A DNA stretch of 64,000 nt from Streptomyces sp. SID8374 (GCF_009865135.1 NZ_WWGH01000002.1:1426001-1490000), one strand, 5' to 3'; shown: positions 1 through 10,254, counted from the first letter of the stretch. Made by a program: numbers and translations. Notes: generated by a model from the sequence alone, not told the origin.

Positions 1-1
1 C

Positions 2-226
2 ACCCGCCACGAGGCGTGGGGCCTGGGCAGCTACTGCTTCTTCAACGCCAACCCGTCCGTGGTCGCCGAGCGTGCCTTCGAGGCGCCGAACACGGCGGGC
101 GTGCGCTTCCGCAACATGGTGACCGTCTCGCTCGGCGGTACGGGAACCATCAACCGCGTCATCAACAACTCGGGAGGACCGTCCAACTCCAGTACCAACG
201 TGGCCAATCTGGTGGCCTACCCCTAG
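2..226 (+). CDS. C-terminal end of a secreted protein (partial, 5' end outside window)
   Basis: An open frame enters from the left edge and ends at TAG 224-226, giving 74 residues with no start in view. The text contains RHEAWGLGSYCFF, then repeated VNxxT and NNSGGPSNSS stretches and a terminal NLVAYP. This tail resembles large exported actinobacterial proteins annotated as coagulation factor 5/8-type or beta-helix domain proteins. The assignment rests on that tail alone, so the catalytic function cannot be read. The Asn/Ser/Thr-rich composition fits an extracellular beta-rich domain. Confidence 0.55.
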   Translation, partial: TRHEAWGLGSYCFFNANPSVVAERAFEAPNTAGVRFRNMVTVSLGGTGTINRVINNSGGPSNSSTNVANLVAYP

Positions 227-345
227 GGCCTGTCGTCAAACTGCCGTCTGCCGTGCGACGCCTGGCACGCACGCTCGCGGCGATCGCACGCACGAGACAT
301 CGCGCGGCCGCCCTTCGGGCGACGACGGCATTTGACGACAGGCCC
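226..345. mobile_element. MITE-like inverted-repeat element, about 120 bp
   Basis: GGGCCTGTCGTCAAA at 226-240 is matched by its exact reverse complement TTTGACGACAGGCCC at 331-345. The similarity continues inward with one shifted base (CTGCCGTC against GACGACGGCA). The 90-bp interior has no gene. The left repeat begins on the last base of the preceding stop codon. Perfect terminal repeats around a short non-coding core fit a non-autonomous miniature element. In transcripts it would also fold into a long hairpin that could end the upstream message. No target duplication was recognised. Confidence 0.5.
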
Positions 346-380
346 TGGGCTCCAAGCTCCCCACCTCTGCTGGGCCGCGC

Positions 381-1142
381 TCAGGTCGGTTTGACGCTGC
401 GGCCCAGCAGAGCCGTCACATCCACCGTCTCGTCCGCCGACGGAGTCCGCGCGGGCACCGGACGGTCGAAGCCGGAGAAGCTCACGGACCCCTCCTCGTC
501 CGCCCCGCGCACGGTGATCCGCACCGGGTACGGTTCACCCTCGGTGGCGACGTACACCGTCACCCGCTCCTCGCCCTGGGTGCGGGTCACCGGAATGACG
601 GGCGCGCCGTTCACCTCGGTCTCCCGGCCCTTCGTCAGCGTGCCGCGCTCCGTGGCGTCGGGGTTGTCCTTGATCAACTCGCGGAAGGTGTCGAGGTCGC
701 AGGTCTCGGTGACCGTCAGCAGGCGGGGGTCGTCGGCCTTCGCCTTCATGTAGCGGCCGTCGAGGATCGCGTCGAAGGTGGAGCCGCCGATCGGGACGTG
801 GGTCTCCCAGAACGCCTTGTCCGGCTTGAGCCAGACGTCGTCGGCGCGCTTCACGATCTCCACGGAGCCGTCCTCGCCCATGTCGACGCCGCCCGCGCAG
901 TTGCCCTCCCGGTCCAGCGTCAGATCGACGCTCATCCGGTCGCCGCTCCCGTCGAGACTGCCCCGTGCGCTCAGGTGCAGGGAGGAGACCCCGAGCAGCG
1001 CGTCGCGGGAGCGGTCCGCGATCTGCTCGGCGGTGAGCGAGGCGATGTCGTCGTCAGCCTGCGCGACCGCGCCACCCGTGACGGTGAGAGCGACGGCCGC
1101 CGCACCCGCTGCCGCCCGTGCGGCCCAACGGTGTCCGCTCAC
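381..1142 (-). CDS. Secreted LolA-fold-like lipid-carrier/LppX-type protein
   Basis: 253 residues from a GTG start preceded by GAGGAGG at good spacing. Residues 1-29 are a signal peptide (positive MSGHRWAARA, hydrophobic core, AVAQADD cleavage region). There is no lipobox Cys, so the product should be released rather than anchored. The mature part runs SADEx-type helix, SLHLSARGSLDG strand, two widely spaced Cys (NCAGG and TCDLD) that could form a disulfide, and VYVATEGEPYPVRITV. This order matches the half-barrel proteins of the LolA/LppX/LprG superfamily in actinobacteria. The function is inferred from fold type only. It is monocistronic as far as can be seen. Confidence 0.6.
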   Translation of the reverse strand: MSGHRWAARAAAGAAAVALTVTGGAVAQADDDIASLTAEQIADRSRDALLGVSSLHLSARGSLDGSGDRMSVDLTLDREGNCAGGVDMGEDGSVEIVKRADDVWLKPDKAFWETHVPIGGSTFDAILDGRYMKAKADDPRLLTVTETCDLDTFRELIKDNPDATERGTLTKGRETEVNGAPVIPVTRTQGEERVTVYVATEGEPYPVRITVRGADEEGSVSFSGFDRPVPARTPSADETVDVTALLGRSVKPT

Positions 1143-1370
1143 GTCGCCTCCTCGGAAAGGCCCCGGTCAGGGGCGCGCGAACCAGTGTGACCGGCACTTT
1201 CGAGCGTACGCCGGGAGTGGGGGCGCCGCCCGGCGCGCGTACGGAGAGTGAAGTGCGGCGGTGTTTTCGGCCACGGAGCGTGGGCAGAGGTGCGGCGATC
1301 CCGCTCGGGATCACGTACGGGACGCACCACGAAGGTCACGTACGCGCAGGTACTTCCACGAAGGAGAACC

Positions 1371-1763
1371 ATGAAGCTGTTCACGGGGACGAGGAGCAAG
1401 GGCGCCACGGCTGCGGGCAAGCGGCCCCGGGCGGTCCTCCGGGCGCTCGCCGTCATCTCGACGGCCGTCGCGCTGGCGATCCCGGTCACCACGGCGACCG
1501 CGACACCGGCCGCCGCGCCGGCCGCGATTCCGCCCGGCCTCTCCTGCCACACCGGCAAGCACGCCATCGACGAGTACACGGGCTTCGCGCTCTGTCGCAA
1601 CAACGGGAGCCGGACGCAGACCTTCTGGGTCCACCTGGTCTGCGGCTGGGCACCGGACGTCGACGGCAACCGTGTCACGGTGCGGCCCGGGGAGTCGGAC
1701 CAGTCCACCGCGCACTGCGGGAAGATCGGCACGGGCATCGGCGAGGTCCACGTCCGCCCGTGA
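1371..1763 (+). CDS. Small secreted four-cysteine protein, unknown function
   Basis: 130 residues starting at ATG 1371, with AAGGAG eight bases upstream. An upstream in-frame extension lacks coding character. The N-terminus is a long Sec or Tat-like signal (KRPRAVLRALAVISTAVALAIPV, cleavage near ATATPAAAPA). The mature part of about 75 residues has four Cys (SCHTG, LCRNN, VCGWA, HCGKI), suggesting two disulfides, and ends in GEVHVRP. I do not recognise a family. A stable extracellular peptide, inhibitor or binding domain is possible but not shown. Confidence 0.6.
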   Translation: MKLFTGTRSKGATAAGKRPRAVLRALAVISTAVALAIPVTTATATPAAAPAAIPPGLSCHTGKHAIDEYTGFALCRNNGSRTQTFWVHLVCGWAPDVDGNRVTVRPGESDQSTAHCGKIGTGIGEVHVRP

Positions 1764-1863
1764 CGCCGGGGCCTTGAGGCCCGTGGCGCCGAGGCAGCCG
1801 CAACGCCCCGGCGGCCGGAACGGCCGGAGTGGCCGCACCGGTTGAGCGCGCCGCCTCCTCTCG

Positions 1864-1877
1864 TTACCCTCCAGTAA
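1864..1877. promoter_or_regulatory. Possible TetR-type operator upstream of the amidase gene
   Basis: TTAC-CCTCCA-GTAA is an inverted repeat with four-base arms, 64 bp before the amidase start. TTAC...GTAA dyads of this size are typical of TetR-family operators in actinobacteria. Only the dyad is visible, and no adjacent regulator gene is present. Confidence 0.3.
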
Positions 1878-1941
1878 GTACGTGTGGGAAGCGGCCGGGA
1901 CGACCGGCCGACCCCGCGGCCACGAGGGAGGCGGCACGCCC

Positions 1942-3405
1942 ATGTCCTCAGCGGAGCCCACCGAGCAGACCGGACCGGCCCTGCGGTCGCACCCCGAGCG
2001 CACCCCGCCCCCGGCGCCGATCCCCGGACTGGCGGAGAGCGCGCGCCTGCTCGCCGACTCCGCCACCACCTCCACCGCACTCGTCGCCGACGCCCTCGCC
2101 CGGATCGAGGCGAGCCGGCCCACCCTCAACGCCTTCCGCCATCTGCGGGCCGAGGCCGCCCTCGCGGAGGCCGCCGAGGCGGACCGCAGGCTGGCGGCGG
2201 GGGAACGGCTGCCGCTGCTCGGCGTGCCGGTCGCGGTCAAGGACGACACCGATGTGGCGGGGCTGCCCACCCACTTCGGCTGCGACGGCGAGCGGCCCCC
2301 GGCCACCACCGACAGCGAGGCGGTCCGCAGGCTGCGCGCCGCAGGGGCCGTCATCGTCGGCAAGACCAACTCCTGCGAGCTGGGCCAGTGGCCGTTCACC
2401 GAGGGCCCCGCCTTCGGCGCCACCCGCAACCCCTGGAACACCGCCCACACCCCCGGCGGCTCCTCCGGCGGATCGGCCGCCGCCGTCGCCGCGGGCCTGG
2501 TCCCCGCCGCCCTCGGCTCGGACGGCGCCGGGTCCGTCCGCATCCCCGCCGCCTGGACCCATCTCGTCGGCATCAAGCCCCAGCGCGGCCGGGTCTCCGT
2601 CTACCCGCACCACGACGCGTTCCAGGGCCTCACCGTCAACGGCCCCCTCGCCCGTACGGTGGCCGACGCGGCGCTCCTGCTGGACGCGGCCGCCGGTGCG
2701 CACCCCGACGACTTCCACCGCCCGCCCGCCGTCCGTGCCTCCGACGCCGCCCGCCGGGACCCGGGCCGCCTCCGCATCGCCCTCGCCTGGCGGCCCCCGC
2801 TCACCCTCACCGGCGCCGGACCCGACCCCGAGGTGCGCCGGGCCGTCACCGCGCTCGCCGAGACCCTGGCCCGGCTCGGCCACCACGTCGAGGAGGCCCG
2901 CCCCCGCTACGGGCTGATCGGCCTCACCTTCGTGCCCCGCGCCACCGCAGGCATCGCCGAATTCGCCGCCCGCCACCCGGAACCGGCCCTCCTGGACCCC
3001 CGCACCCGCAGCGCCCTGCGGACCGGGACGCGGCTCGGCGGCCGGGTGGTGCGGGCGGCCCGCGCCCGCGAGGTACGCCAGCACCGCCGCATCGGCGCCC
3101 TCTTCGATACGTACGACGTGCTCCTCACCCCGACGACCGCCGCGCCCCCACCCCGTATCGGCGCCTACGAGCACCTCAACGCCTGGCGCACCGACCTCTC
3201 GATGACGGCCGCCTGCCCCTACGCCTGGCCGTGGAACGTCCTCGGCTGGCCCGGCGTCAACGTCCCGGCCGGCTTCACCCGCTCCGGCCTCCCCGTCGGC
3301 GCCCAACTGCTGGGCCCCTCCCGGAGCGAGGAGCGCCTGATCGCCCTGGCCGCCCAGCTGGAGGACGACCTGCGCTGGTACGAGCACCGGCCGCCAACCC
3401 CGTAA
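1942..3405 (+). CDS. Amidase (amidase signature family)
   Basis: 487 residues from ATG 1942, with GGGAGG upstream. An alternative start 60 bases earlier adds an unlikely Gly-rich tail. The amidase signature Ser-cisSer-Lys triad can be read: Lys100 in VAVKDD, cis-Ser174 in GGSSGGSAAA, and nucleophile Ser198 in GSDGAGSVRIPA. The family hydrolyses carboxylic amides in the cytoplasm; the substrate cannot be predicted. The length is normal for the family. A TTAC/GTAA dyad upstream may control it. The next gene in the same direction is an unrelated toxin gene 340 bp away. Confidence 0.85.
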   Translation: MSSAEPTEQTGPALRSHPERTPPPAPIPGLAESARLLADSATTSTALVADALARIEASRPTLNAFRHLRAEAALAEAAEADRRLAAGERLPLLGVPVAVKDDTDVAGLPTHFGCDGERPPATTDSEAVRRLRAAGAVIVGKTNSCELGQWPFTEGPAFGATRNPWNTAHTPGGSSGGSAAAVAAGLVPAALGSDGAGSVRIPAAWTHLVGIKPQRGRVSVYPHHDAFQGLTVNGPLARTVADAALLLDAAAGAHPDDFHRPPAVRASDAARRDPGRLRIALAWRPPLTLTGAGPDPEVRRAVTALAETLARLGHHVEEARPRYGLIGLTFVPRATAGIAEFAARHPEPALLDPRTRSALRTGTRLGGRVVRAARAREVRQHRRIGALFDTYDVLLTPTTAAPPPRIGAYEHLNAWRTDLSMTAACPYAWPWNVLGWPGVNVPAGFTRSGLPVGAQLLGPSRSEERLIALAAQLEDDLRWYEHRPPTP

Positions 3406-3665
3406 CCCAAGACGCCGAAAGAAACAGGTCCGCCGGGCACCACGACGACGCCCGTGGCGTGGCGGAGAGACGCCCGCCCACTCAGGGGTGGAGTGCCGGC
3501 TCTGTGTCCGCCACTGGCCATTTCTTGCCTGCCTGATTGACGAAAAACACCTATGGGTGACGGTAAAGCCCCAGGCAGCGCTCTTTCCTTGAGTTCCTGG
3601 TCCGCTTGCGGTCCGACAGCCGAATTTGGCTGGAAATCCCTCACGCCTGCGACCTGGAACTGGCC

Positions 3666-3693
3666 TTGTACTGATGTGCATCAGCCATAAAGA
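3666..3693 (+). promoter_or_regulatory. Candidate sdpC promoter with embedded operator palindrome
   Basis: TTGTAC (3666-3671) and TAAAGA (3688-3693) are 16 bp apart and about 50 bp before the sdpC start. The spacer contains CTGATGTGCATCAG (3671-3684), a perfect 6-2-6 palindrome lying between the -35 and -10 boxes, where a bound repressor would block polymerase. The surrounding 3520-3740 stretch is visibly less GC-rich than the genes around it. In the 3406-3665 gap I see no other gene. Confidence 0.4.
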
Positions 3694-3744
3694 TTGCGCC
3701 GTCTCGCACAAGGTCAACATGCTTTCCTTCGAAAGGAACGATCT

Positions 3745-4392
3745 GTGAAGCGCTATGGGCGAATAGTGAGCGTGATCGCGGCTACGGCTGTGGTCGGCAC
3801 TGCGGCGTTCACGACCATCGGCAACGCCAACGCGGCTCCCACGAGGGTGGACACGGCGGCTGTGACGGCCGGTTCGGCGACCGCGCAGCAGACGAAGCTC
3901 TCGGCCGCCGAGGACGGCCACCAGCTCTTCGCCGGGCTCTTCTTCGGCCAGGGGCCGGTCGCCGCGAAGCTCGCGGCCGAAGGCAGTCTCAACGGCATCG
4001 AGCCGGGGGCGAACGACAACCCCAAGGCCGTCCGTGCCGTGGCCGAGCTGATCACCAAGATCGAGCGGAAGTCCCCCGGCATCTTCGCGGACTTCTCGGA
4101 CAAGGCGCGCAGCGGCGATCCCAGACTCGTGGACCAGGCCATGACCGAGGTCTCCCGGACACTGGTCGACATCTCCAGCTCGACCAAGCCGGACCCCGGC
4201 AACACGGGCGCCTGCGCGGTTCTGGTCGTGACCGTGGCGGTGGCGGCTGTGGTCGTCGCCGTGGCCACCGGAGGCTTCTTCATCAACGCCGCCGCTGTCA
4301 TCAATGTCGTGGTCGACAGCGAGGCACCGATGGAGAACCTGTCGAGGGACGAACTCGTGGCCGGGCTGACCAAGGTACTGCGGACCGTCTGA
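3745..4392 (+). CDS. sdpC: SdpC-family antimicrobial toxin precursor
   Basis: 215 residues from GTG 3745 with AAAGGA upstream. Residues 1-31 form a Sec signal peptide ending ANAAP. The segment EDGHQLFAGLFFGQGPVA (residues 56-73) is the signature of sporulation-delaying-protein toxins. A strongly hydrophobic stretch at residues 156-190, starting at the only Cys of the protein (Cys157) and split by GGFFINAA, corresponds to the region released as the membrane-collapsing SDP peptide in Bacillus subtilis. The Bacillus peptide has two Cys joined by a disulfide; here there is one. SdpA and SdpB homologues follow on the same strand, which supports the call. No SdpI-like immunity protein was found in the window. 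Confidence 0.8.
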   Translation: MKRYGRIVSVIAATAVVGTAAFTTIGNANAAPTRVDTAAVTAGSATAQQTKLSAAEDGHQLFAGLFFGQGPVAAKLAAEGSLNGIEPGANDNPKAVRAVAELITKIERKSPGIFADFSDKARSGDPRLVDQAMTEVSRTLVDISSSTKPDPGNTGACAVLVVTVAVAAVVVAVATGGFFINAAAVINVVVDSEAPMENLSRDELVAGLTKVLRTV

Positions 4393-4410
4393 CCGGACGA
4401 CCACGCCCAC

Positions 4411-4465
4411 GAGCAGGTGCCGGCTCCCGAACCCGCCGGCCGGGGCGCGGAACCGGCACCTGCTC
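4411..4465 (+). terminator. Hairpin between sdpC and sdpA (possible attenuator)
   Basis: GAGCAGGTGCCGG (4411-4423) and CCGGCACCTGCTC (4453-4465) are exact reverse complements, giving a 13-bp stem with a 29-base loop. It lies in the 98-bp gap between the toxin gene and the maturation genes. There is no U-tract. It may protect the sdpC 3' end or partly stop transcription, so that more precursor is made than processing proteins. Confidence 0.5.
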
Positions 4466-4490
4466 ACGGAACCAGGGAGAGACGAACAGT

Positions 4491-5081
4491 ATGTGGTGGA
4501 AGGATTCCCCGCCCGGGCGGGGCCGTATCACCGTGGCGGCCCAGCAGACGGTCGGGGTACCCCGGGCGTGGATCACGGGGGCCGCCGTCGCGTGCGTCGT
4601 GGTGGCCCTGTACGTGGCTCAGACGCAGCTGCCCAAGAACGTCCTGTCCCTGCCCGGCCAGAAGTCGGTCAAGCCCGTCGCGGTCGCCGTCGCACCGCAG
4701 GGCTGGGCCTTCTTCACGAAGTCGGCGCGCAGTCCGGAATTCGAGCCGTTCCGGCCGGACGGCTCCACCTGGGCGAGTGCCTCGCTCGGCCCCCACTCCG
4801 AGCACGGGTTCGACCGGATCTCGCGTTCCCAGGGAATCGAGACCGCGCTGCTCCTCCACGAGGCGGGCAAGGTGACCCGTACCGCGTGCGAACTGAGTCC
4901 GGTCCAGGAGTGCTTGAAGAAGGCGCGGGTGTCCACCGCGGTGACGAACAGGACACCGGCTCCGACCCTGTGCGGGCGGATAGCGGTGATCGAGCAGAAG
5001 CCCACCCCCTGGGCCTGGCGCGATCTCCTGCCCGCCACCCACACCCCGCAGAACGTCATCCTGCTGGACGTCTCATGCTGA
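4491..5081 (+). CDS. sdpA: SdpA-family toxin maturation protein
   Basis: 196 residues, start at ATG 4491 behind AGGGAGA. There is one N-terminal membrane helix (residues 23-42, WITGAAVACVVVALYVAQTQL), then an exported domain with PQGWAFFTKSARS, the hallmark of SdpA proteins. Later Cys residues are in ACELSPVQECL and LCGRI. In Bacillus, SdpA and SdpB together are required to turn pro-SdpC into active toxin. The 3' end overlaps sdpB by seven bases, so the two are translationally linked. The identity is family-level and the chemistry is not known for this branch. Confidence 0.8.
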   Translation: MWWKDSPPGRGRITVAAQQTVGVPRAWITGAAVACVVVALYVAQTQLPKNVLSLPGQKSVKPVAVAVAPQGWAFFTKSARSPEFEPFRPDGSTWASASLGPHSEHGFDRISRSQGIETALLLHEAGKVTRTACELSPVQECLKKARVSTAVTNRTPAPTLCGRIAVIEQKPTPWAWRDLLPATHTPQNVILLDVSC

Positions 5082-6088
5082 GGCAGGTGCCCGTCCCCTG
5101 GACCAACGTGTACGGACTGGCCCGCATGCTCCTCGCGCTGGGCACGTTGGGCACCCTGGCCTTCAGCAGCACGGGAACCCTCTTCCGCCCGGTGGCGACC
5201 CAGGGCGACTACCCCATCTGCACCGGGCCGATGCGCGCATCCGTGTTCTGCCTGGCGCCCGAGGACGGCCTGACCGCGACCCGATGGCTGTGTGTCCTCG
5301 TCCTCCTCGTCGTGGCCACCGGATGGCGTCCCGGATGGACCGCGCTGCCGCATGCCTGGGTGTCCTTCAGCGTCTTCTCGGGAATCGCCATCGCCGACGG
5401 GGGCGATCAGGTCACCGTGGTCCTGTCATCGCTGCTCGCCCTCACCGCGCTCGGCGATCCCCGGCGCTGGCACTGGCAGCAGCTCCCGGAAGGAGCCGCG
5501 GCGCGCCGCCGCCCGGCGGTGCTCGTGGGGGCGACGGGCCTGGTGCTGGTGCGCATCCAGATGTCCTTCCTCTACTTCCAGGCATGTGTCGCCAAGCTGC
5601 CCCACGCGGAATGGGCCGACGGCACCGCGATGTGGTACTGGGGTCACAGCCTCGCCTTCGGCGCTCCCGGCCCGCTCCGGCCCCTGGTCCACCCGGTCCT
5701 CGCGTCCCCCTGGGGAGTTGCTCTGCTCACCTGGGCGCCTCTGATGATCGAGATCGGTCTCGCCGCGAGCCTGCTGCTCGCTCAGCGCTGGCGTTGGCGC
5801 CTGTTCGCCGCAGGCGTCCTCTTCCACCTCTCCATCGCCGTCATGATGGGGCTGTGGAGTTTCGCCCTGGCCATGATCGGCGGACTCGTGGTGCTCTGTT
5901 TCCCGCTCGGCTCGCATCTCCATGTCACGGTGCCCGAAGCCGTCCGAGGAGCGCTCCGGCGGGGTACCGCCGTACCGGAGCTGACGGCAGGTGCGGACAG
6001 CGGCGCAAAGCCGGAAGCGGAGTACGAGCGGACGACCCCGCGCCACGCCTCCTCAGCTTCCCCGGGCCCCTCGGCACCCGTCGGCTGA
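5075..6088 (+). CDS. sdpB: SdpB-family multispanning membrane protein
   Basis: 337 residues from ATG 5075, overlapping the end of sdpA. The text shows at least six hydrophobic segments separated by short loops, as in HTTM-domain (vitamin K carboxylase-like) SdpB proteins. Examples are ARMLLALGTLGTLAF, LCVLVLLVVATGW, VLVGATGLVLVRIQMSFLYFQ and AMIGGLVVLCF. The motif SFLYFQACVAKLPHAEWADGTAMWYW is typical. A hydrophilic tail of about 60 residues follows. It is required with SdpA for production of active SDP in Bacillus. Gene order here is C-A-B rather than Bacillus A-B-C. The next gene is icd, so no immunity gene follows. Confidence 0.8.
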   Translation: MLRQVPVPWTNVYGLARMLLALGTLGTLAFSSTGTLFRPVATQGDYPICTGPMRASVFCLAPEDGLTATRWLCVLVLLVVATGWRPGWTALPHAWVSFSVFSGIAIADGGDQVTVVLSSLLALTALGDPRRWHWQQLPEGAAARRRPAVLVGATGLVLVRIQMSFLYFQACVAKLPHAEWADGTAMWYWGHSLAFGAPGPLRPLVHPVLASPWGVALLTWAPLMIEIGLAASLLLAQRWRWRLFAAGVLFHLSIAVMMGLWSFALAMIGGLVVLCFPLGSHLHVTVPEAVRGALRRGTAVPELTAGADSGAKPEAEYERTTPRHASSASPGPSAPVG

Positions 6089-6222
6089 GCGCCCGGTCGC
6101 CACGGCTCGGCTGCGCCCCGGCCCGGATGCCTTCACCCGGTGTGACCGGAAGCTCACAGGGACCCGTACGGACCGTGAAGCCGTACGGGGCCCTTGTGGA
6201 GCCGCGGGCGGCGAAGAGATAT

Positions 6223-6234
6223 CTTGATGTCAAG
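6223..6234. promoter_or_regulatory. CTTGATGTCAAG palindrome, TamR-like operator of icd
   Basis: CTTGA-TG-TCAAG is a perfect 5-2-5 dyad 31 bp before the icd start, flanked by TAT and CAA. MarR-family TamR of Streptomyces coelicolor is reported to control aconitase, isocitrate dehydrogenase and other central-carbon genes through dyads of this general form. The link here is by sequence resemblance and position; no tamR gene lies in the window. Confidence 0.4.
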
Positions 6235-6264
6235 CAATGTTGCAGACGTGGAGCGGAGCACCCG

Positions 6265-8487
<2,223 letters not shown>

Positions 8488-8495
8488 CATGAGGT

Positions 8496-8517
8496 GAGGG
8501 CGGCCGCGTCCGCCCTC
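8496..8517 (+). terminator. icd terminator
   Basis: GAGGGCGG (8496-8503) and CCGCCCTC (8510-8517) form an eight-pair GC stem with a six-base loop, followed by GCTTGTT. It starts eight bases after the icd stop codon. Confidence 0.7.
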
Positions 8518-8658
8518 GCTTGTTCCGCCCCGGTCGGCCCTGTGCCCGCCGGGGCGGTTCGCGTTCCGCCTCTACGCCGGTACGCGCGCCCACGCAGGCG
8601 AACCCCCGGGTTTCACGTGATCGGGTGATCGACCAATCCGCCCGCCCCACGGTTCCGA

Positions 8659-10254
8659 ATGACGACCGTGAGGATCACCCGGACAGCCCTGACCCGCGGA
8701 ACGCTCGCAGCCCTGAGCGGACTGCTGGCCGGATTCGCCGCACTGACCGTCGCCGAACTCGTCTCGGCCGCCGTCAGGCCCGAGGCGAGTCCCGTGACGG
8801 CGGTCGGCGGAGCGGCCATCGACCGGACGCCCGCCGGGGTGAAGGACTTCGCCATCCGGAACTTCGGCGAGAACGACAAGCTCGTCCTGCAACTCGGCAT
8901 CGTCCTCACGCTCGCCCTCTTCGCCCTCGCCGTCGGCGTACTGGCGCTGCGCTTCCGGCGTACCGGCTCCGCCGCCGTCCTCGCCTTCGGTGTGGTCGGC
9001 GCCGCCTCGGCCGTCAGCCGCCCGGACTCCACCGGCATCGCCGACGGGCTTCCGTCGCTGGTCGGAGCGGTCGCCGGGGCGGTCCTCCTGTACGTCCTCA
9101 TCGGCAGGCTCACCCGGCCGCGCCGGATCGCCGGGGAGGAGCAGGAGGCGGACGGCGAGGGCGGCTGGGACCGGCGGGGCTTCCTGATCGCCGCCACCGC
9201 AGCGGCCGCCGCCTCCACCGTGGCCGGAGCGGTCGGCCGGACACTCAACGGCCGCAGCGCCCGGGACGCCGTCGCCTCCCGTGAGGCCGTCAAGCTGCCC
9301 GCCCCCGCCTCGCCCGCCGAGCCGATCCCGGCCGGGGCACAGCTGCGGGTGCCCGGCCTCCCCCCGTTCACCACCCCCAACAACAAGTTTTACCGGGTGG
9401 ACACCGCCTTGGTGGTCCCGAAGGTCGATGCCGACTCCTGGCGGCTGCGCATCCACGGCAAGGGCGTCCGCCGGGACCTGGAGTTCACCTACCAGGACCT
9501 GCTGGACCGCCCGCTGATCGAACGCGAGATCACCCTCTGCTGCGTCTCCAACGAGGTCGGCGGCCCCTACATCGGCCACGCCCGGTGGATCGGCGTACGC
9601 CTGGCCGACCTGCTCAAGGAGGCGGGCGTCAAACCGCCGTCGCGGGGCGGGAAGGCGGACCAGATCATCGCCCGCTCGGTCGACGGCATGACGCTCGGCA
9701 CCCCCGTCGAGGACGTCATGGACGGCCGGGACGCGATGCTCGCCGTCGGCATGAACGGCGAACCGCTCCCCTTCGTCCACGGGTTCCCCGTGCGCATGCT
9801 CGTGCCCGGCCTGTACGGGTACGTCTCGGCCTGCAAGTGGATCGAGGACATCGAACTCACCACGTTCGACGACTACGACGCCTACTGGGTGAAGCGCAAG
9901 TGGTCCCGCAAGGCCCCCATCAAGACCCAGTCCCGGATCGACACCCCCAAGCCCTTCGGGCGCCCCGAGGCCGGCACGGTCATGGTCGCCGGGGTGGCCT
10001 GGGCCCAGCACCGGGGGATCGAGAAGGTCGAGATCCGCGTCGACGACGGCCCGTGGCGCCCCGCCCAGCTGGCCGAACAGGACACCGTCGACACCTGGCG
10101 CCAGTGGTCCTACCCCTGGAAGGCCACCGCCGGCGGCCACACCCTCACCGTCCGCGCCACCGACGGCAAGGGAATGGTCCAGACCGAGAAGCGCACCAAG
10201 ACCGTCCCGGACGGCGCCAGTGGCTGGCACTCGGTCGTGGTCACCGTCGACTGA
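8659..10254 (+). CDS. Membrane-anchored molybdopterin oxidoreductase (sulfite oxidase family)
   Basis: 531 residues. Residues 1-160 hold about four membrane helices (LAALSGLLAGFAALTVAEL, LVLQLGIVLTLALFALAVGVLAL, AAVLAFGVVGAASAVS, LVGAVAGAVLLYVLIG), then a second hydrophobic stretch after DRRGFLIAATAAAAAS that resembles a twin-Arg export signal. From about 230 on is a sulfite-oxidase-type molybdopterin domain with the conserved EITLCCVSNEVGG, whose Cys would ligate Mo. The C-terminal dimerisation/Ig-like domain (VRVDDGPWRPA, WSYPWKATAGGHTL) is also present. The physiological substrate is unknown. It is followed by a fasciclin lipoprotein, a frequent neighbour in actinobacteria, usually with sigma/anti-sigma genes that are absent here, perhaps displaced by the island insertion. 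Confidence 0.85.
   Translation: MTTVRITRTALTRGTLAALSGLLAGFAALTVAELVSAAVRPEASPVTAVGGAAIDRTPAGVKDFAIRNFGENDKLVLQLGIVLTLALFALAVGVLALRFRRTGSAAVLAFGVVGAASAVSRPDSTGIADGLPSLVGAVAGAVLLYVLIGRLTRPRRIAGEEQEADGEGGWDRRGFLIAATAAAAASTVAGAVGRTLNGRSARDAVASREAVKLPAPASPAEPIPAGAQLRVPGLPPFTTPNNKFYRVDTALVVPKVDADSWRLRIHGKGVRRDLEFTYQDLLDRPLIEREITLCCVSNEVGGPYIGHARWIGVRLADLLKEAGVKPPSRGGKADQIIARSVDGMTLGTPVEDVMDGRDAMLAVGMNGEPLPFVHGFPVRMLVPGLYGYVSACKWIEDIELTTFDDYDAYWVKRKWSRKAPIKTQSRIDTPKPFGRPEAGTVMVAGVAWAQHRGIEKVEIRVDDGPWRPAQLAEQDTVDTWRQWSYPWKATAGGHTLTVRATDGKGMVQTEKRTKTVPDGASGWHSVVVTVD

Noticed and set aside
3219..3644. Minus-strand gene between the amidase and sdpC
   Set aside because: The frame overlaps the amidase 3' end, has no ribosome site and shows no family resemblance.
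1948..4467. Long minus-strand open frame (839 codons) across the amidase and sdpC genes
   Set aside because: It spans two genes and a gap in the antisense direction, has Gly/Arg-rich composition without domains, and is the expected shadow of GC3-biased coding.
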